This document shows, one piece after another, positions 23,942 through 36,624 of a stretch of DNA of 64,000 bases. The notes under the pieces were generated by a model. The model made no database searches. It saw nothing but the letters and a program-made list of their open reading frames with translations, and was not told where the DNA came from. Both the position numbers and the translations under genes were made by a program. Location: assembly GCA_037039685.1 (NCBI GenBank), contig JAWNGF010000008.1:2294001-2358000 (forward strand). The letters run 5' to 3'. Source of the DNA: Ceratobasidium sp. AG-K (Eukaryota > Basidiomycota > Agaricomycetes > Cantharellales > Ceratobasidiaceae). The stretch's first letter is position 1; each line of letters starts with the position of its first letter.

Positions 23942-24946
23942 TTAATTTCCAACTGCAAACTGCGGCTGAGAAACTCTGTGATCCACTGCTTTATAGTGTT
24001 CCTGAGTCCATTTCAATGTGGCCTGGACTGGCTCAACAACAGCCTTGAGTGCTGCAGCCCAGTCATCAGCAACTGGTTTTCCAGTGGGTTCTAGACTCAG
24101 AGGAATTGCAGGAGAACACCCATAAACAAGCTCAAAGGGAGATAATCGTGTAGCTTCACTCTTGGAGTTGTTGTGACAGAACTCTGCAAGAGACCACAAA
24201 TTTACCCAGTCAGTCTGGCTGTGATTGATGAAAGCTCGCAAATAAGCTTCTAGCCAATGGTTCAGTTGATCTGTTTGACCATCAGTCTGGGGGTGGTAGG
24301 CTGTGGAGAATGCTGGATCAAATTGGAGTGCCTTGTACAGGGCCTTGAGTAATTTGCCATTGAAAGTTGAGCCTCTGTCTGACACTGTTTGCTTTGGAGT
24401 GCCATGGAGACACCAAACATTGTTCAGGAAGAGATCTGCAACATCTTCAGCTGTTGATGGCTCTTTGCAGGGAATGAAATGCACCATTTTGGAAAAGCAA
24501 ACAACAACAACAAGGATGCTGTCCAAGCCATTGCTCTTGGGAAGATTGACAATGAAATCATAGGAAATGTCCTCCCAGGGGCCAGCAGGAATAGGTAATG
24601 GCTGAAGGGGAGCATACTTTTCTGTCCCCTTACTCCTTTGGCAAATTTTGCAGGAATCCACATGGCAATGGACTTGAAACTTCATAGCAGGCCAGCAGTA
24701 GTGTCTAGATATCAGCCCTAGAGTTCTCATGCGTCCCTGGTGACCAGTGGCTGGAGTGTCATGGAAATGAGATAGCAACTCCTGTTGGAGCTCAGGTTCA
24801 TCTGGAATAAGAATTCTGCCTTGGTAAAACAAAACTCCTTTGCTTAGAGTGTAATATTTGAACTTCTGAGCAATGGAATGCAGCATTTTGGCAGGTTCAG
24901 AGGCAGCAGACATCACAATGTCAAGGCTAGCATCATTAAGAAGCAC
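23942..24946 (-). pseudogene. Integrase core of family A element
   Basis: A 334-codon open frame holds the zinc-binding HHCC region (HFHDTPATGHQG ... CKICQRSKG) and the catalytic core. The first catalytic Asp of the usual 'VVVDRFSK' is replaced in VVVVCFSKMVHF. The second (SDRGSTFN) and the Glu region (DQLNHWLEAYLRAF) are kept. With the first Asp gone the enzyme should be dead. The frame is shifted against both RT and chromodomain. Confidence 0.88.
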
Positions 24947-26190
24947 CTCTTGAGTTTCTCAATGAAGGAAGCACTAATCATAGCAGAGAAGCCAGAAAAT
25001 TGATCCTCTTTGATCATCAGCTGAGGAAGAGGCTCTTGTGCTGTGTGATCTGTGCGTCTGGACAAGGCATCTGGTTTCTGAGACCAGTTAACTGGCCTGT
25101 AAGCAATGACAAAGTTGTAGGAAGCAAGCAGCAGATACCAGTGCACATGATGACAATTGAATGTCCTAGCAGTCTTCCAACACTCCAAGTTCTTGTGATC
25201 AGTGAAGACAGTGATAGGTTGCTCAGTTCCTTCCAGGAGAATGTGTCAGTGCTCAAAGGACCAAATAATAGCCAATAATTCCTTGTCATGAGTGTCATAG
25301 TTCAGCTCAGCAGGGGAGAAGCTTGCAGACATGAAGGCAACAGGGTGCAAGTGAGCATCAGCCTGTCTCTGTGACAACACAGCTCCCAGGGTGGTTCCAG
25401 AAGCAGCTGTCTTGAAGAAATAGGGCAGCTTTTCCTTTGGATGTGCCAGAGTGGGTTCCCTGCAAATTGCTTCCTTGACGGCATCAAATGAGTGCTGCTC
25501 AGCCTTAGTCCATTGCCAGGCAACCTCCTTCTTGGTGAGATCATTCAGAGGGCGTGCTAAGTGGCTGAAATCAGGCACAAAGCAGCAATAGAAGTTGGCA
25601 AAGCCCAGGAATGCTTGGACTTGTTTAAGAGTGAGAGGAGCAGGCCATTCCTTGACCGCTTGAACCTTGTCTTTTTCCATGGAGATGCCCTCAGGAGTGA
25701 TCACTAGGCCAATATAATTTACTGAGGTGACAAAGAAGTGACACTTGGCAGGGTTGCAGAACAACTGATTGTCCCTGAGTTGCTTCAGCACTTCTTTGAC
25801 ATGTTCCTCATGCTCAGCAACAGAATTTGAGAAGATCAGAATGTCATCAAGGTAAACAATGACAGTAATATCCAACAGGTCATGGAAGATGTCATTCATG
25901 AAGCATTGGAAGGCAGCTGGAGTATTGCAAAGACCAAAGGGCATAACTAGATACTCAAACAAGTCATATTGTGTCCTGAAAGCAGTTTTCCATTCATCTC
26001 CTTCCTTAATGCGCACATTGTTGTATCCAGAGCGCAGATCAAGCTTGGAGAAGATCTTGGCATACTTAAGCTTCTCCACAAGGTCCTCTTGGCATGGCAG
26101 GGGGTAGCGATCTTTGATGGTGTTGTTGTTAAGGCGCCAATAATCAGTCACTAGTCTCAGGTCACCAACTCCCTTTGGTACAAACATCAC
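24947..26190 (-). pseudogene. Reverse transcriptase and RNase H of family A element
   Basis: RT motifs run [48 protein letters not shown] and the active site VIVYLDDILIFS, all intact in a 314-codon frame (26190-25246). RNase H follows with a first-Asp loss: FKTAASGTTLGAV where the family has TDASG. The later Glu (DKELLAIIWSFEH) is kept. The last RNase H part lies in another frame at 25188-24950 (RTFNCHHVHWYLLLASYNF). Confidence 0.9.
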
Positions 26191-26513
26191 AGCAGGGCCC
26201 CCAGAAGAGGTGCTTGGCCTGATCTTCCCAGCAGGAAGCTCAGTGTCAATCTACTGCTTGAGAACAGTGGACTCCTTGGGTGTCATGGTATAAATTGGGC
26301 CCCAGGGTTCCTCTTTGCCAGGCTCCAGATTGATCTCACAAATGTAGGGGCAATGGGGAGGCAGTTTGACAAAGAATACATTGCCAAAAACACTCAGGAA
26401 GTTGTGGAACATTTGAGGAACAATATTGAGCAGGGGAGATACTTCTGCCAGCCTGGCTTCCATAAATCTGTGTGGAGAAACCTTGAAAGTGGACCAATTA
26501 ATGTCAGGTTGGC

Positions 26514-26882
26514 TTATTGTAACCAGGGCATTCCAACAATCATGTCCCTGTCTCCAAGTGGCAGGCAATAGAAGGTTTGGGTGAAGGAATGTGATAAGGC
26601 AGTGAATTTAAAGAGGCATTTGAATCTGATGGAGTCCCTGACTTCTCGGCCATTGATTCCAACAACTTGGCACACTGCTGGTAATTCAGTGAGAGTCAGG
26701 GAATGACAACAGGCAAACTGGGGATCAATGAAGTTGGCAGAGGAACCAGAGTCAAGCAGAGCAGGATAGGAGCCTGTGATTCCCTGGATGTCAATAGGTA
26801 GAATGGGGGCTGTATTTTTGTGAAGAGCAGCATAGTACAAAGGTTCTAAAGACATTGGAGGATTATTGGCACATGCAGACAC
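26514..26882 (-). pseudogene. Aspartic protease of family A element
   Basis: A 122-codon frame contains ALLDSGSSANFIDPQFA, the retroviral-type protease active site, and the second conserved segment DRDMIVGMPWLQ. A shifted frame (26568-26251) continues into the protease-RT linker with EINLEPGKEEPWGPIYTM. An in-frame start is unlikely to be real, because the domain would be cut from a polyprotein. Confidence 0.85.
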
Positions 26883-28119
26883 AGTACAGCAGCGCCCTAG
26901 ACTTGTCCCAGCTCCTGAGAGGTCTCCACAGCTTCCTCAATGGTCCTAGCTTTTCCAAACTCCTTGGGGGGATCCACACACCATCTAGTCTTGCAATGCT
27001 CAAACTTGTCATTTCCACTGCATTTGATGCATTGGCCTGCAGTGCGGCGCTTGGCCTTGATTTCTCTGGTAACAAAGCCTGCAGACTTGCCCCAAACGGG
27101 TCTAGACGTGGTGGGGATGGTCCCTGAGGCACGGCAAGCTTTGAACAGGGTGTTATCAATGAGGCAAGCAGTGGAAATGAGCTGATCCAGGGTGGTGATA
27201 TTTTGAGTGATTGTGAACTCAATCAGCTTTTGGCGGACTTCTGGCTTGAGGCCTCAGTGGACCGCAGCCATCAGGCTTTGTCCTGCCACTCCAGATCAAC
27301 CACAATAATGCGGAAGTTGGTGGAATAATTGCTGGCTGAGCAGGTTTGAGTTCAAGCATGAATTTTGTACTCTTCCACTTGTTTTGCTGCAGGGTCTGAC
27401 CACTGCGAGATGAATCCTGAGTCAAAAGCTGTCCAGCTGGTCAGAAGGGCATCTGCATCTCCATTGGCAAGTTTGTTGAGGTAGAACTGCCCCCAATTAC
27501 ACGGCTGGCCTTCTTTCAGGTTCATCAGGAGCTCCCAATTGGCTGGGAGGGCCTGGGGGTGCCCTCCACCAAGATGTAGGAGATCCCTCCTGACCTGCGG
27601 GGCGGTGCTGGCCTGGGCGCTTCTGTATTGATTGCCTGGTTGACAGCCCAGTCGACCTCCAGTTCTATGTGAGCCTGCAGGGTTTTTTCCAACTCCTGGA
27701 TGCTTTCAGGAGTTTTCATGTGCAATTTTCCATCATGTGGCAGGTTTTGATGGGTTCTCTGATTGATTGGTTTTAAGTTGCACTGTAGATGTGTTATAGT
27801 TTTCTCCAATCTTTGTCCATGAACAGGTGCATTCCACCCAAGGGAATTTCGCTTTCTGGGTGTTGAGAGCACTTTATGCCTACTGCTGGAGAGTTCTCCC
27901 TGGTTCCTGAGGTGGAAACCAATTGTCCTGTGGCTGATTTGCGCTCCATAGAGGCACCTGAAGAAGATGATGCTCTTGGTGAACAGAGGGTTGAGGATAG
28001 GGCTAGTGTTGCTGCTGAGGATGGGACTAGAAATGTGCCTGTTGATGGCTTGGACAATGTGAAGCTGATGGGAGTGGTAGAAAGCCAGTTTGGGGCAATG
28101 TGGATGGCTACAGCCAAGT
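26883..28119 (-). pseudogene. Leader and gag of family A element, frameshifted
   Basis: Pieces in different frames: a Ser/Thr-rich start (28100-27800), a segment with MDKDWRKLE and EVDWAVNQAINTEAPRP (about 27830-27600), a gag core with AAKQVEEYKIHA and FRIIVVDLEWQDKA (about 27410-27280), and a damaged zinc knuckle CIKCSGNDKFEHC near 27000. The first parts recur at 37132-37820 and 60531-61549, showing a family-specific leader. No continuous gag remains. Confidence 0.7.
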
Positions 28120-28132
28120 AAGAACGATTTAC
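28120..28132 (-). other. Putative self-priming primer-binding site, family A
   Basis: The plus text AAGAACGATTTAC lies 2 nt from the 5' LTR. It matches the presumed RNA start AAGAACAATTTAC of the same element's 3' LTR (22447-22459) at 12 of 13 bases. Confidence 0.7.
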
Positions 28133-28134
28133 AA

Positions 28135-28643
28135 TGTCACAACCCACTCAGAGAGGGGTGGTTTGAGACTAATGAGTGGCTCTTAGGCCTGAACAGCACT
28201 GAGAGGCTGCAAAAGATGTTGGATAACCTCCTCAAGGCAAAGTAGAGGGGGTAAACAACAAGTTAAATTGTTTTTGGGATTCCAAGACAATTTCTGTTGC
28301 ATCTTTTATAGCAAGCAGAAGAAAGGAAGCCCTATCTAGATGGGGAAAGCACAACAGTCCAAAGGGAGCATGAAAGGAACATGAGAACAAGAAGAGCACA
28401 CAGCACATGGGGATCACTGTGCAGCGCTCTGGAAAAATCACAGGCTGGAGAATACATGCCAATACCCAACGTGTACAAAGAGCTAAGCAAGAGAAGCAAC
28501 AACAAAGCAGTAGACAACCAAACAAACTATGTGGCAGCCCACAAGCACATGACAGGTGGAAAACAACAAGACAACAAGAAAGGCAGACAACAAGCAATGA
28601 AGGTGCAGCACACAGACCATTGTCAGGAGGAAGGCTGGCGACA
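28135..28643 (-). repeat. 5' LTR of family A element
   Basis: Plus-strand ends are TGTCACAACCC and GGCTGGCGACA (509 bp). A TATAAAAGATGC box (reverse strand, about 28300-28312) precedes the RNA-start segment, which is partly decayed in this copy. Confidence 0.88.
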
Positions 28644-31496
28644 TCCATGATTTGTGTGGAAGGTCAGCCACCTTGTCAAACCTGTAACCAAACTCACAAG
28701 GAAGGAGCAGAAGTGGGAAGGGGGAGTTGAACAGCAACAGGCCTTTGACAAAGTCAAGCAGCAGTAAGCAAGGATCCAGCACAAGCACATCCCAATCCTA
28801 CAAAACCCTACTTTCTAGAAATATATGCATCAGGAGCTGCAAGAGGCATGATTTTTTCACAACAACCAGATGATGGATACCTACCCCCCATTGGATTTCT
28901 ATCCCAAAGTTTCAGAGTGGCAGAGATGGACTATGATACTCACGGCCAGGAACCCTTATCCATTGTCATGGCCCTTAAGCTTCAGAGATTACATCTGGAA
29001 GGAATAAAGGAACCTGTTACAGTCTGCTTGGATCATAGAAACCTAACCTGCTGGCCAACTGCATGAACTTCCAACTGGGAATACAACAGATGTTACCAAC
29101 AACTTGCATCCCATAACTTTGAAATACATTGTTGACCAGCAAAAACTCTCAAGCAAGCCATACTTGTTGTCTAGACAATTGGGACATCAGGACATACAAA
29201 ACGCTGAGCAAATAATGGTCTACCAAGAATCCTATAATAAAAACACAAACTGACATAATCAGTGACATATAGGGTTTGCCCAGTGACATATAGGGAACAA
29301 AACTGCAGGGAAAGCATGTTTTGTGAATGGTCACAGCTGTCTAACCTGTTCAGGGATTGTGAGCCATGACATTGGCCTGCATTGAGACACAAAAGTTGCA
29401 TCATAGCTACAAAATGGAAATAGACAGATTCTACAGACAGAGAGCTCTGGAATGCACTCAAAATTGCCACAAGAATCATTTGTTTCAGTGCTGAGATCTG
29501 ATCTGAGAAGTGACATACAGGGAATAGCCCCTCACAGGAGAGTGGGTTTTATGAATGACCAAACCTGCTTAGGAAACAAGAGCCACAACTTGAGCTCGCA
29601 TTGCACCACACAAGTCAGGTCATGGGTACAAAATGTAAACAAGTTGATTCTTCAGACCAGCAGCTCTCAAATGCACGAAAAATCGCCCCAAAAACACCAT
29701 ATTTAGGTATCAAAGATGTGGTTTCAGAGTCTTGGAGAGAAAAGATTATTTTCTTGCTCAATTAAAGACCGCTCGGGACGAGAATGGTATACTTCAAAAG
29801 CCATACATATGGCGCACACGACGGTATCTACTGTTGAATTTTATCTTCCATTCAAAAATTCTCAATTTTGACATGGTCAATTGTGAGACCATTCATGACT
29901 TGCCTTATACTATCTTACTTGGGATCCAGCACTGGTTTGCTGTATTGAATACAATCAGGGCCTTCACAGTTGAACTTAAGGTCATATATAGGATGTAGTG
30001 CCTGAAAGGGGGCAGACTCAGAGGCCAGGGAGTCATCCTTGAGCTGATAAGTAGTATGAATTACTTTGAAATATGAGGACCTCTTAAACAAACCAAGAGC
30101 CTCCCAGAAAGTACTGGTTTAACCTTTGAGCATTGCATTTTTAATGCCCAGTAGTGTCAGGAGACCAAGCTAAGCAAATCACTAGAGTGAGAATCACAGA
30201 AGGAAAGTTTTGTTTATCATCTATTGCACACAAAGAGTCCAGTAACATATGGCAAAACAGAACATGTGGTTATGTGATGAGGCAAGCAGGAGGGAGATGA
30301 TGGGAATGATTCTATCAAAAATGTCTCAAGTTTAGCCTGGTGAAAGGAAAGACAAGTCAAAAGTGATGGCTGAACAGGATAAGAGCTGCTTGAACAAAAT
30401 ACAAGATAAGAGCAACAAGATATAATAGAGCAGAGAAAGAGTAGGACACAGTAGAGAGGGAGGAAGGTACATATGTTGAATTCAATCAATCAAAGGGCAT
30501 GGTTGACAATTTGAATACCACCAGCATATATGAATTATTGAGGGGACGCTCAGAGGCAGGTTTGGCACTTGATGCAATCAGAAGATGCCCAAGTAATGAG
30601 AATACAGGAGTCTCTTACTTGTTATTCATCACTATGTACATACAAGTCTGGTGGAACAGAACTTGAGTAGTGGGTGTAAAAGGATAAGCCTGAATGTCAT
30701 GGTTAGACTAGGGCAGAGCCCTACCTGTTATGCTAGTGTTTCAAGGGCTTTGCAGCAGAACTAGGGAGAGATATTATTGCAGAAATCACAGAAGCTCAAA
30801 GAGAAGAACAATTGCTCAACACACTCACCCTAGCTGTCAGGGATTGTGAACACTTTCCTCCTAATGTGAAGAAACTGCTCAAGGACCCTGAAATAATACA
30901 AGGAGTTCTATGGTACAAGGGTGCAATTTACGTTCCAGAAGACAAGCATTTACAACTGGAATTAGTTCAACACATCTGGATTCACCAGCAGTGGCCCATC
31001 AGGGACAGGATAGGACCCTGGAACTTCCGTCCAGGTGATACTACTGGCCTGGAATGAAGGCAACAGGCACCAGATATGTGGATTCTTGCAAGGCAGGCCA
31101 GAGAAGCAAGGGACACTTACATTTGGTGTGCACAAAACTGCTACCTGTGGCCAATCATCTTTGAGGAGATATCATTTACAACTTCATTGTCAAACTACCC
31201 AGATCATCAGGATGGGGCAGGAACTTAGTTGAGTGGATTGTCATAGCAAAATGATGCATTTCATCCCTTTCAAAGAAGCAACAAAGGCAGAAGCAGTAGC
31301 AGATCTTTTCATATCAAATGGCTGGAAGATTCATGGTTAACCCAAGCAAACCATTTCAGATTGGGGTGCTACCTTAAACAGTCACTTCTTACATGCTCTG
31401 TCTGAGAAACTCTGCACCAGTCCTTCTTTCAGTACAGCCTTTCACCCTCAAAATGATGGACAATAAGAACAAGTAAATCAATGGCTTGGGGGATTC
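28644..31496 (+). pseudogene. Decayed Gypsy RNase H-integrase relic with a 1.5-kb insert
   Basis: Left part: the RT-RNase H junction (KPVTKLTRKEQKWEGG) and RNase H (SQQPDDGYLPPIGFLSQSF, MDYDTHGQEPLSIVMALK) to about 29250, ending LSSKPYLLSRQLGHQD. Right part from about 30765: integrase N-terminus (GVLWYKGAIYVPEDKHLQLELVQ) and core pieces to 31487 (FHPQNDGQ). Between them, about 29250-30765 is foreign AT-rich sequence with no ORF I can name. Many stops and frameshifts. Sequence is closer to element C than to family A. Confidence 0.75.
29250..30765. other. Unidentified insert inside the Gypsy relic
   Basis: Separates two consecutive parts of one pol gene. It contains a near repeat GTGACATATAGGG (twice near 29260-29295, again near 29510). 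No transposase, LTR ends or clear target duplication could be identified. Confidence 0.4.
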
Positions 31497-33282
31497 TGTT
31501 ATGGATACTGACTTCCATTGGTATCTATACTTAGTCTAAACTCACTATACCCAAGGATCGGAAAATGTATGAAATATGTCTCGTTTTGTATTGTCTGTAA
31601 CAAATGTATTTCGACTTGTATTGTATATACGAGAATGCGAATCGATACTTCTAATGCCTCTCTATCAGTCGTGACCTTCAGCAACTTGAACGATTTAGAA
31701 CTCGTTTAGTTACAAATTGTTTAAGTTTAATCAATTTGTACCTTGGTGAAAGACAAGTATTTCTAGTATATCTTCTGACTTGCCGAGCCGATCGACTTGA
31801 TTTCTTTTGCGCTCACTAACGCACAGCCTTGCACATGTATTGGAGGAGTTTCATGTATTTCTGTACAGCGGCTTTGGAGATATTCTCTTATCAGTGTTCA
31901 AATATTGATAGCCACATGATCCATACTTTGAACACAGCATATCTCCAAAACCACTGCATGGAATTCCATGATCAGACTGGCATTGGAGTTGCACTGCCTT
32001 GCAAAATTTTTGTAGATAGTCTGTATTTAGTAGTTTCTGTGTTCTGGAAAGCTCTTTCAGAATGGTCACATGCATAGCTGTCACAACCTGCTCACAGAAG
32101 GGTTGTTTGAGACTGATGAGTGGCTCTTAGGGCCTGAGAATCACTGAGAGGCTCCAAAAAATGTTGGATAACCTCCTCAGGGCAAAGTAGAGTGGGTAAA
32201 CAACAAGGTAAATTGTTCTTGGGATTCCAAGACAATTTCCCTTGCATCTTTTATAGCAAGCAGAAGAAAGGAGGCACTATCTACATGGGGAAAGCACAAC
32301 AGTCCAAAAGGAGCATGACAGGATCATCAGACCAAGGAGAGTGCATAGCACATGGGGATCAATGCGCAGCGCTCCGGAAAAATCACAGACCGGAGAATAC
32401 GTGCTGATGATCCACATGTACAAAGGGCTAAGCAAGAGAAGCAACAACAAAGGAGTAAACAACAAAACAAACTATGCAGCAGCCAACAAGCACAGAACAG
32501 GGGGAAAACCACAGACAGAACAACAAAGGCAGCCAGCAAGCACTGAAGGCGCAGGACACAGACCATTGTCAGGAGCAAGGCTTGTGACAATAGCCACACT
32601 ATGTATGGAGTTTGTACCTTCAATATGTACTTTGAGCAGCACTGCATGATCTAACCATAGCTACAGAGATATTCTTAGGCTACTCCACACCATCTAGTGG
32701 CCTGGAAATTCCAGTTAGAATATGTACACTTGAGTATTCATACCTGTGCACTATAAGGTATATAAACTGGCCTCTGAGAGCCTCCAGAGATCACCTCTCA
32801 ATTTACTTTCAATACATCTTTACCATGTGTATCAATTGTGCAACAGCTTTACAGCTTATTCCAAGACCTAATGCAGTTCTCCCAATAACACTCCTTAATT
32901 GTTGAGTTTAACTCCAATTAACTTGTAGTTGAGGTTGAGATAACTTTAAGAGTTCTACAGTAAGCACTAAGCACTGCACTACAGATACTTGTGTTAGAGA
33001 AGTATATTAAGTATTAACTTGATTCTAGCAATCAGGGGGGATATCTTAAATACAACTTATAGGGAACCTTGCCTTGCAGCATGGCTCAAACAATTGTAGC
33101 TTAAGTGTACCTCTACAGTTAAGAAAGATATATTGTCTTTAGTAACAAATACTGTTAATAACAGCATATTAGTGCCCTCTGAGGATCTAGTAAAGTTTAC
33201 TTTACCCTCTGGCTGCATAAAGTTGTGATACAGACAAAGTATATTCTATATTTTAGGATCTAGTTACACTGAATTCATAACA
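31497..33282 (+). repeat. LTR-F, long LTR, split by a solo LTR-A
   Basis: Ends are TGTTATGGATAC and AATTCATAACA. Without the nested LTR-A it is about 1.27 kb, and it matches the minus copy at 50119-52517. A TATATAAAC box is near 32757. The flanks are two unrelated Gypsy relics of opposite orientation and the flanking 5-mers differ, so recombination rather than simple insertion placed it here. Confidence 0.85.
32079..32589 (-). repeat. Solo LTR-A with target duplication ATAGC
   Basis: Ends are TGTCACAACC and GGCTTGTGACA (511 bp). ATAGC flanks it at 32074-32078 and 32590-32594. Removing it and one repeat restores the LTR-F sequence seen at 51925-51945. Confidence 0.94.
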
Positions 33283-36200
33283 TATCCCTCTGAATCTGAC
33301 AATGATATCATTGATGTAGACTACAACTGATACTCCTTTATGTCCCTGAAGATATGGTCCATGTATCTTTGGAAGGTGGATGGTGAATTCATGAGTCCAG
33401 AGAGCATTACTTGATATTCAAATAGGCCTTCTGACATTCTAAAAGCAGTTTTCCATTTGTCCCCTTCTGTTATTCTGATGTTCCAGAAGCCTTTATTCAA
33501 GTTGAGGGTAGAAATAAAGAGTTCTTCTTTCATTTCTTCTCCTGTCTGCTTGAAGATGTTGAGTAGTTCTTCCAGGAGTGGTAGTGGGTACCTATCTGCT
33601 TTTGTTATTGCATTTATCCCTGTATAATCTACCACACTCATTAGGTCAGGTATTGTTTGTCCAGGTTGTAGGGCTTTCTCTACAACAAAGGTCCCAGCAC
33701 TGGTAGAGGATTTGCTTGGCCTGATCTGTCCTAAAGCCAACTCCTCCTCAATGGATTGTTTCAAGGCTTCTCTTACCCTTGGAGACAGTGGCTCTGCTTT
33801 TCTAGGTTTTGGTAGTTCTGACCCTCCTATGAGATCAATTGTGCAATCCCATTCTCGGTGTTTGGTAGTTTAGTGTATTGTTCATCATTGAAGATGTCTG
33901 CATAGTCTTCAAGTTCTTCCAGTAGTCCATCTAGTTTTGCTGTTTCTCCCAGTGTAGTAGTATCTTGCCAGTGCATTTGGGAGGGCAACCATGTGACATC
34001 TGGGTTGACTTCTTGGAGCCAAGTTATTCCTGGGACCATTGGTTGAGTTCATGTTGGCATGCAATAGAGTTTCTGTGTGCAGTTTATTCCTTCTGGCTTG
34101 AAGGTGATTTTTGTATGTAAGTGGATAGTTTCTTTTTCTGTTTTTCCATTGATCAATTCCATACTTCTTGGCATTTGTAGTGCAATGAGTAGGAGATTGT
34201 TTCTTCTGGTTTATTTGATGTCCATGAAATTTCTAGTTGATCCTAAGTTGATGAGAGTTGGTGTTTTATCCATGATTCCCACCATTTTAGTGTATACCAC
34301 AGGTGATACATTTGACACTTTGCAGTAGTAGACATTTGATAGTGGTACTTTCTGGGTATTGCTAGACACAGTGCTATGACACCTAAGTAGTTTTCCGACT
34401 TGGAGACAGTGGAGGTAATTTTCTCAACTGTTGAGGTTACTTCAGCAGCCCTTGCATTGATTGCTGTTTCCCTTTTTCCATGGAGGTCCACCCTGACCAG
34501 CAGTCTTTGAGCATGTGCCCAGGTTTTCTGCATTTGATACATAGGTTCACTTTCTTCCTGCACCCCTTTTCTTCATTTGGGACTCAAACCAACTCCTCCG
34601 TTTTTGGTGTTCCTTGTTGTTTGCATTGATCCCTTCCTTTCCCTTTGTCTTGGGACTTAGGGGGGTTCAGCCTTTTGCTTTGGAGCACTAGTTCCATCCA
34701 TTCATGCAAGGTTCTAGGGTGTTGCCTGTTGTAGTCATGCATTTCTTCCCTCATGAGTTCTTGTTTGATGGTTTGTTGGAGGCCATGTCTGAAGCAGGCA
34801 ATTAATTTGTCTTCATTCCATTCTACATCCTGTTGGAGTAGTTGGAAATTTGTGATGTATTCCACTATGCTCTTGTTCTGGTAGAGCTTCTGTAGTTTTG
34901 TTTTGGCATCTAGGCATTTTGCTGGGTCTTTCCATTGCTCCACAAAAGCAGTTTGTAGTTCCTCCCAGCTGGTTAGCCGCAGATGTGTGTGTCTGTCATT
35001 ATATGCATTCAGGGCTGGTTGTGCCTAATTTGCTGGCTGTCATTCTATCATGTTGATTGGGAAGGCAGCAATCATCTTGAGATCATGGCATAATAGGTTT
35101 TGTTGATGCAAAAGTATGCCTTCATTTGCAAGAGGAAGGTTTCCACTGCTGTTCCTCTGGTTCCATCAAATGGTTTTGGCATTTTCTGTTTAGAAGATGG
35201 TCCCCCTCCACTTTCTCCTTGGGTTTGGGTGATGATGGTTCAATCCAGTTGTTGGACTTGATGTCCCAACTGATTTTCTACATGGAAGGATGGAGTGGAC
35301 ACAGAGGATAGTGAGCTTGGTGTTCTTTGGGGTTTTCTTCCACCCCACCCTGAGGGTTGAAGTGGCAGTGGTGATGGTGGATTTCCCAGAGGTGGAGTTC
35401 TTCTGCTTTTCCCTCACTTCCTTTCATCCCCATCCTTGATTTGTTGTCCCCCAATTGCTTCTACATCAGCCCCTATTTGATCAACTATTGTTGCTACATC
35501 AGTCTTCTTTGGTGTGACAGAGACTAGTAGTTGCCAATGGGCCTCACCCCTGTACTGTTCAACCTGCTGAAACTGCTGCACAGTTGTGTCCATGGTTGCT
35601 AGTCAAGTATTTTGTCCTGTAATGGAAGCTGTGATTCCAGCCTGATGTCTGCTGGAAGTTCTATCACTTTGTTCCATTGTATTCAGGGTGTGATCCCCTG
35701 ATTCTGGATCCTTTGGAGCACATTTTTGACAGTTGTGATCCTTTCTAAGAAGGTGTTTACTATGTCTTCAGTTTGACTTCCAATATGCTTGATTATCTTC
35801 ATATGGTTAGTATTATTTTCCATATGGATATCCCACCTTTGCTCAAGGTTCTCAATCCTCACTGCCATGATGGCATTGTTCTCATGTATTCCTGTTGCAT
35901 TCTATGGCAGATTGCTTGAAGGACTTCCACTTTGCTACCCTGGTTATTGATGATTGTGCTTGCTTGCCTTATGTCCCTATCTAGTGAGGGAGTGTCAATT
36001 GAGTCACTAGTGCTTGTTACGGAATGTGCTCTTGATGGTGGTATTGAGGCCGGGTCCCCTTCCACATATATGAGGGCTGGTCTCACTCCTTCACCAAAGG
36101 GGTAGTACTCATTGGAAGAGTGAGACAATACTGAGAAAGTGAGAGGCAATCTCTGCACTGTTATGCTGGGTTGTGAAGGTCCCAGTGTGGGATTCCTTCA

Positions 36201-36610
36201 TTCTCTTCCAATCTCTATTGTTTGTTTGCCCACCAGCAATGCAACTGTAGGTACTCCTCCTCTGAGCAGGGCCAGGGGATTGTGATTGTTCCTGTGTCTG
36301 TGGTGTTTTTGGTAGTTGGCATTACCTTTATTCTTGGAGATGGATTGTCTGATCTTTCTGCTTCAGCCAAGTTTTTGCCAATATCTCCCAGACCACCTGG
36401 GACAGTTCCTGTACTGGGAGGTCTTGATTGTTGCCATAGTCCTAGTGACTCTGAGAAGTCAGGTCAGGGTCTTGCCCTTTGTGGTGGATTAATTCATACT
36501 TCTTGTATCCTTGGATGGAGTTCTTCCACTTCTGCTCTCAATGAGGGTCTTGAGGAGTCCATAGTTTTCCATGTCCATGATGTGTTTTTCTCATGGCAAG
36601 TAGGGTGTGT
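33283..36610 (-). pseudogene. Gypsy relic, family G: gag, protease, partial RT
   Basis: Minus order from 36610: leader and gag (36158-35859, then 34943-34584 with KLQKLYQNKSIVEYITNFQLLQQDV, a retrotransposon gag core), a protease region (34563-33830, with a GITWLQEVNPDVTW second motif), then RT start 33764-33321 (IEEELALGQIRPSKSSTSAG, STLNLNKGFWNIRITEGDKW, GLFEYQVMLSGLMNSPSTFQRYMDHIF). It ends at LTR-F, so YxDD, RNase H and integrase are missing. Frames are interrupted throughout. MPFGL is changed to MLSGL. Confidence 0.78.
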
Positions 36611-36622
36611 AGCTTGCTTTGC
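36611..36622 (-). other. Putative self-priming primer-binding site, family G
   Basis: The plus text AGCTTGCTTTGC is 2 nt from the LTR-G border. Its reverse complement occurs 12 of 12 in the same LTR at 36801-36812, which is 32 nt past the TATATA on the element strand. Confidence 0.78.
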
Positions 36623-36624
36623 AA

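Larger units (their letters stand above)
22318..28643 (-). mobile_element. Gypsy chromovirus, family A, nearly full length, decayed
   Basis: Minus-strand order: 5' LTR (28643-28135), a self-priming motif, leader and gag, protease, RT-RNase H, integrase, chromodomain, then the 3' LTR (22801-22318). All pol domains are present in the chromovirus order, but frames are broken between gag and protease and between protease and RT. Active-site changes are visible in RNase H and integrase. The 3' LTR lacks its first 30 or so bases. No target duplication was found, so both flanks have been rearranged. Confidence 0.88.
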
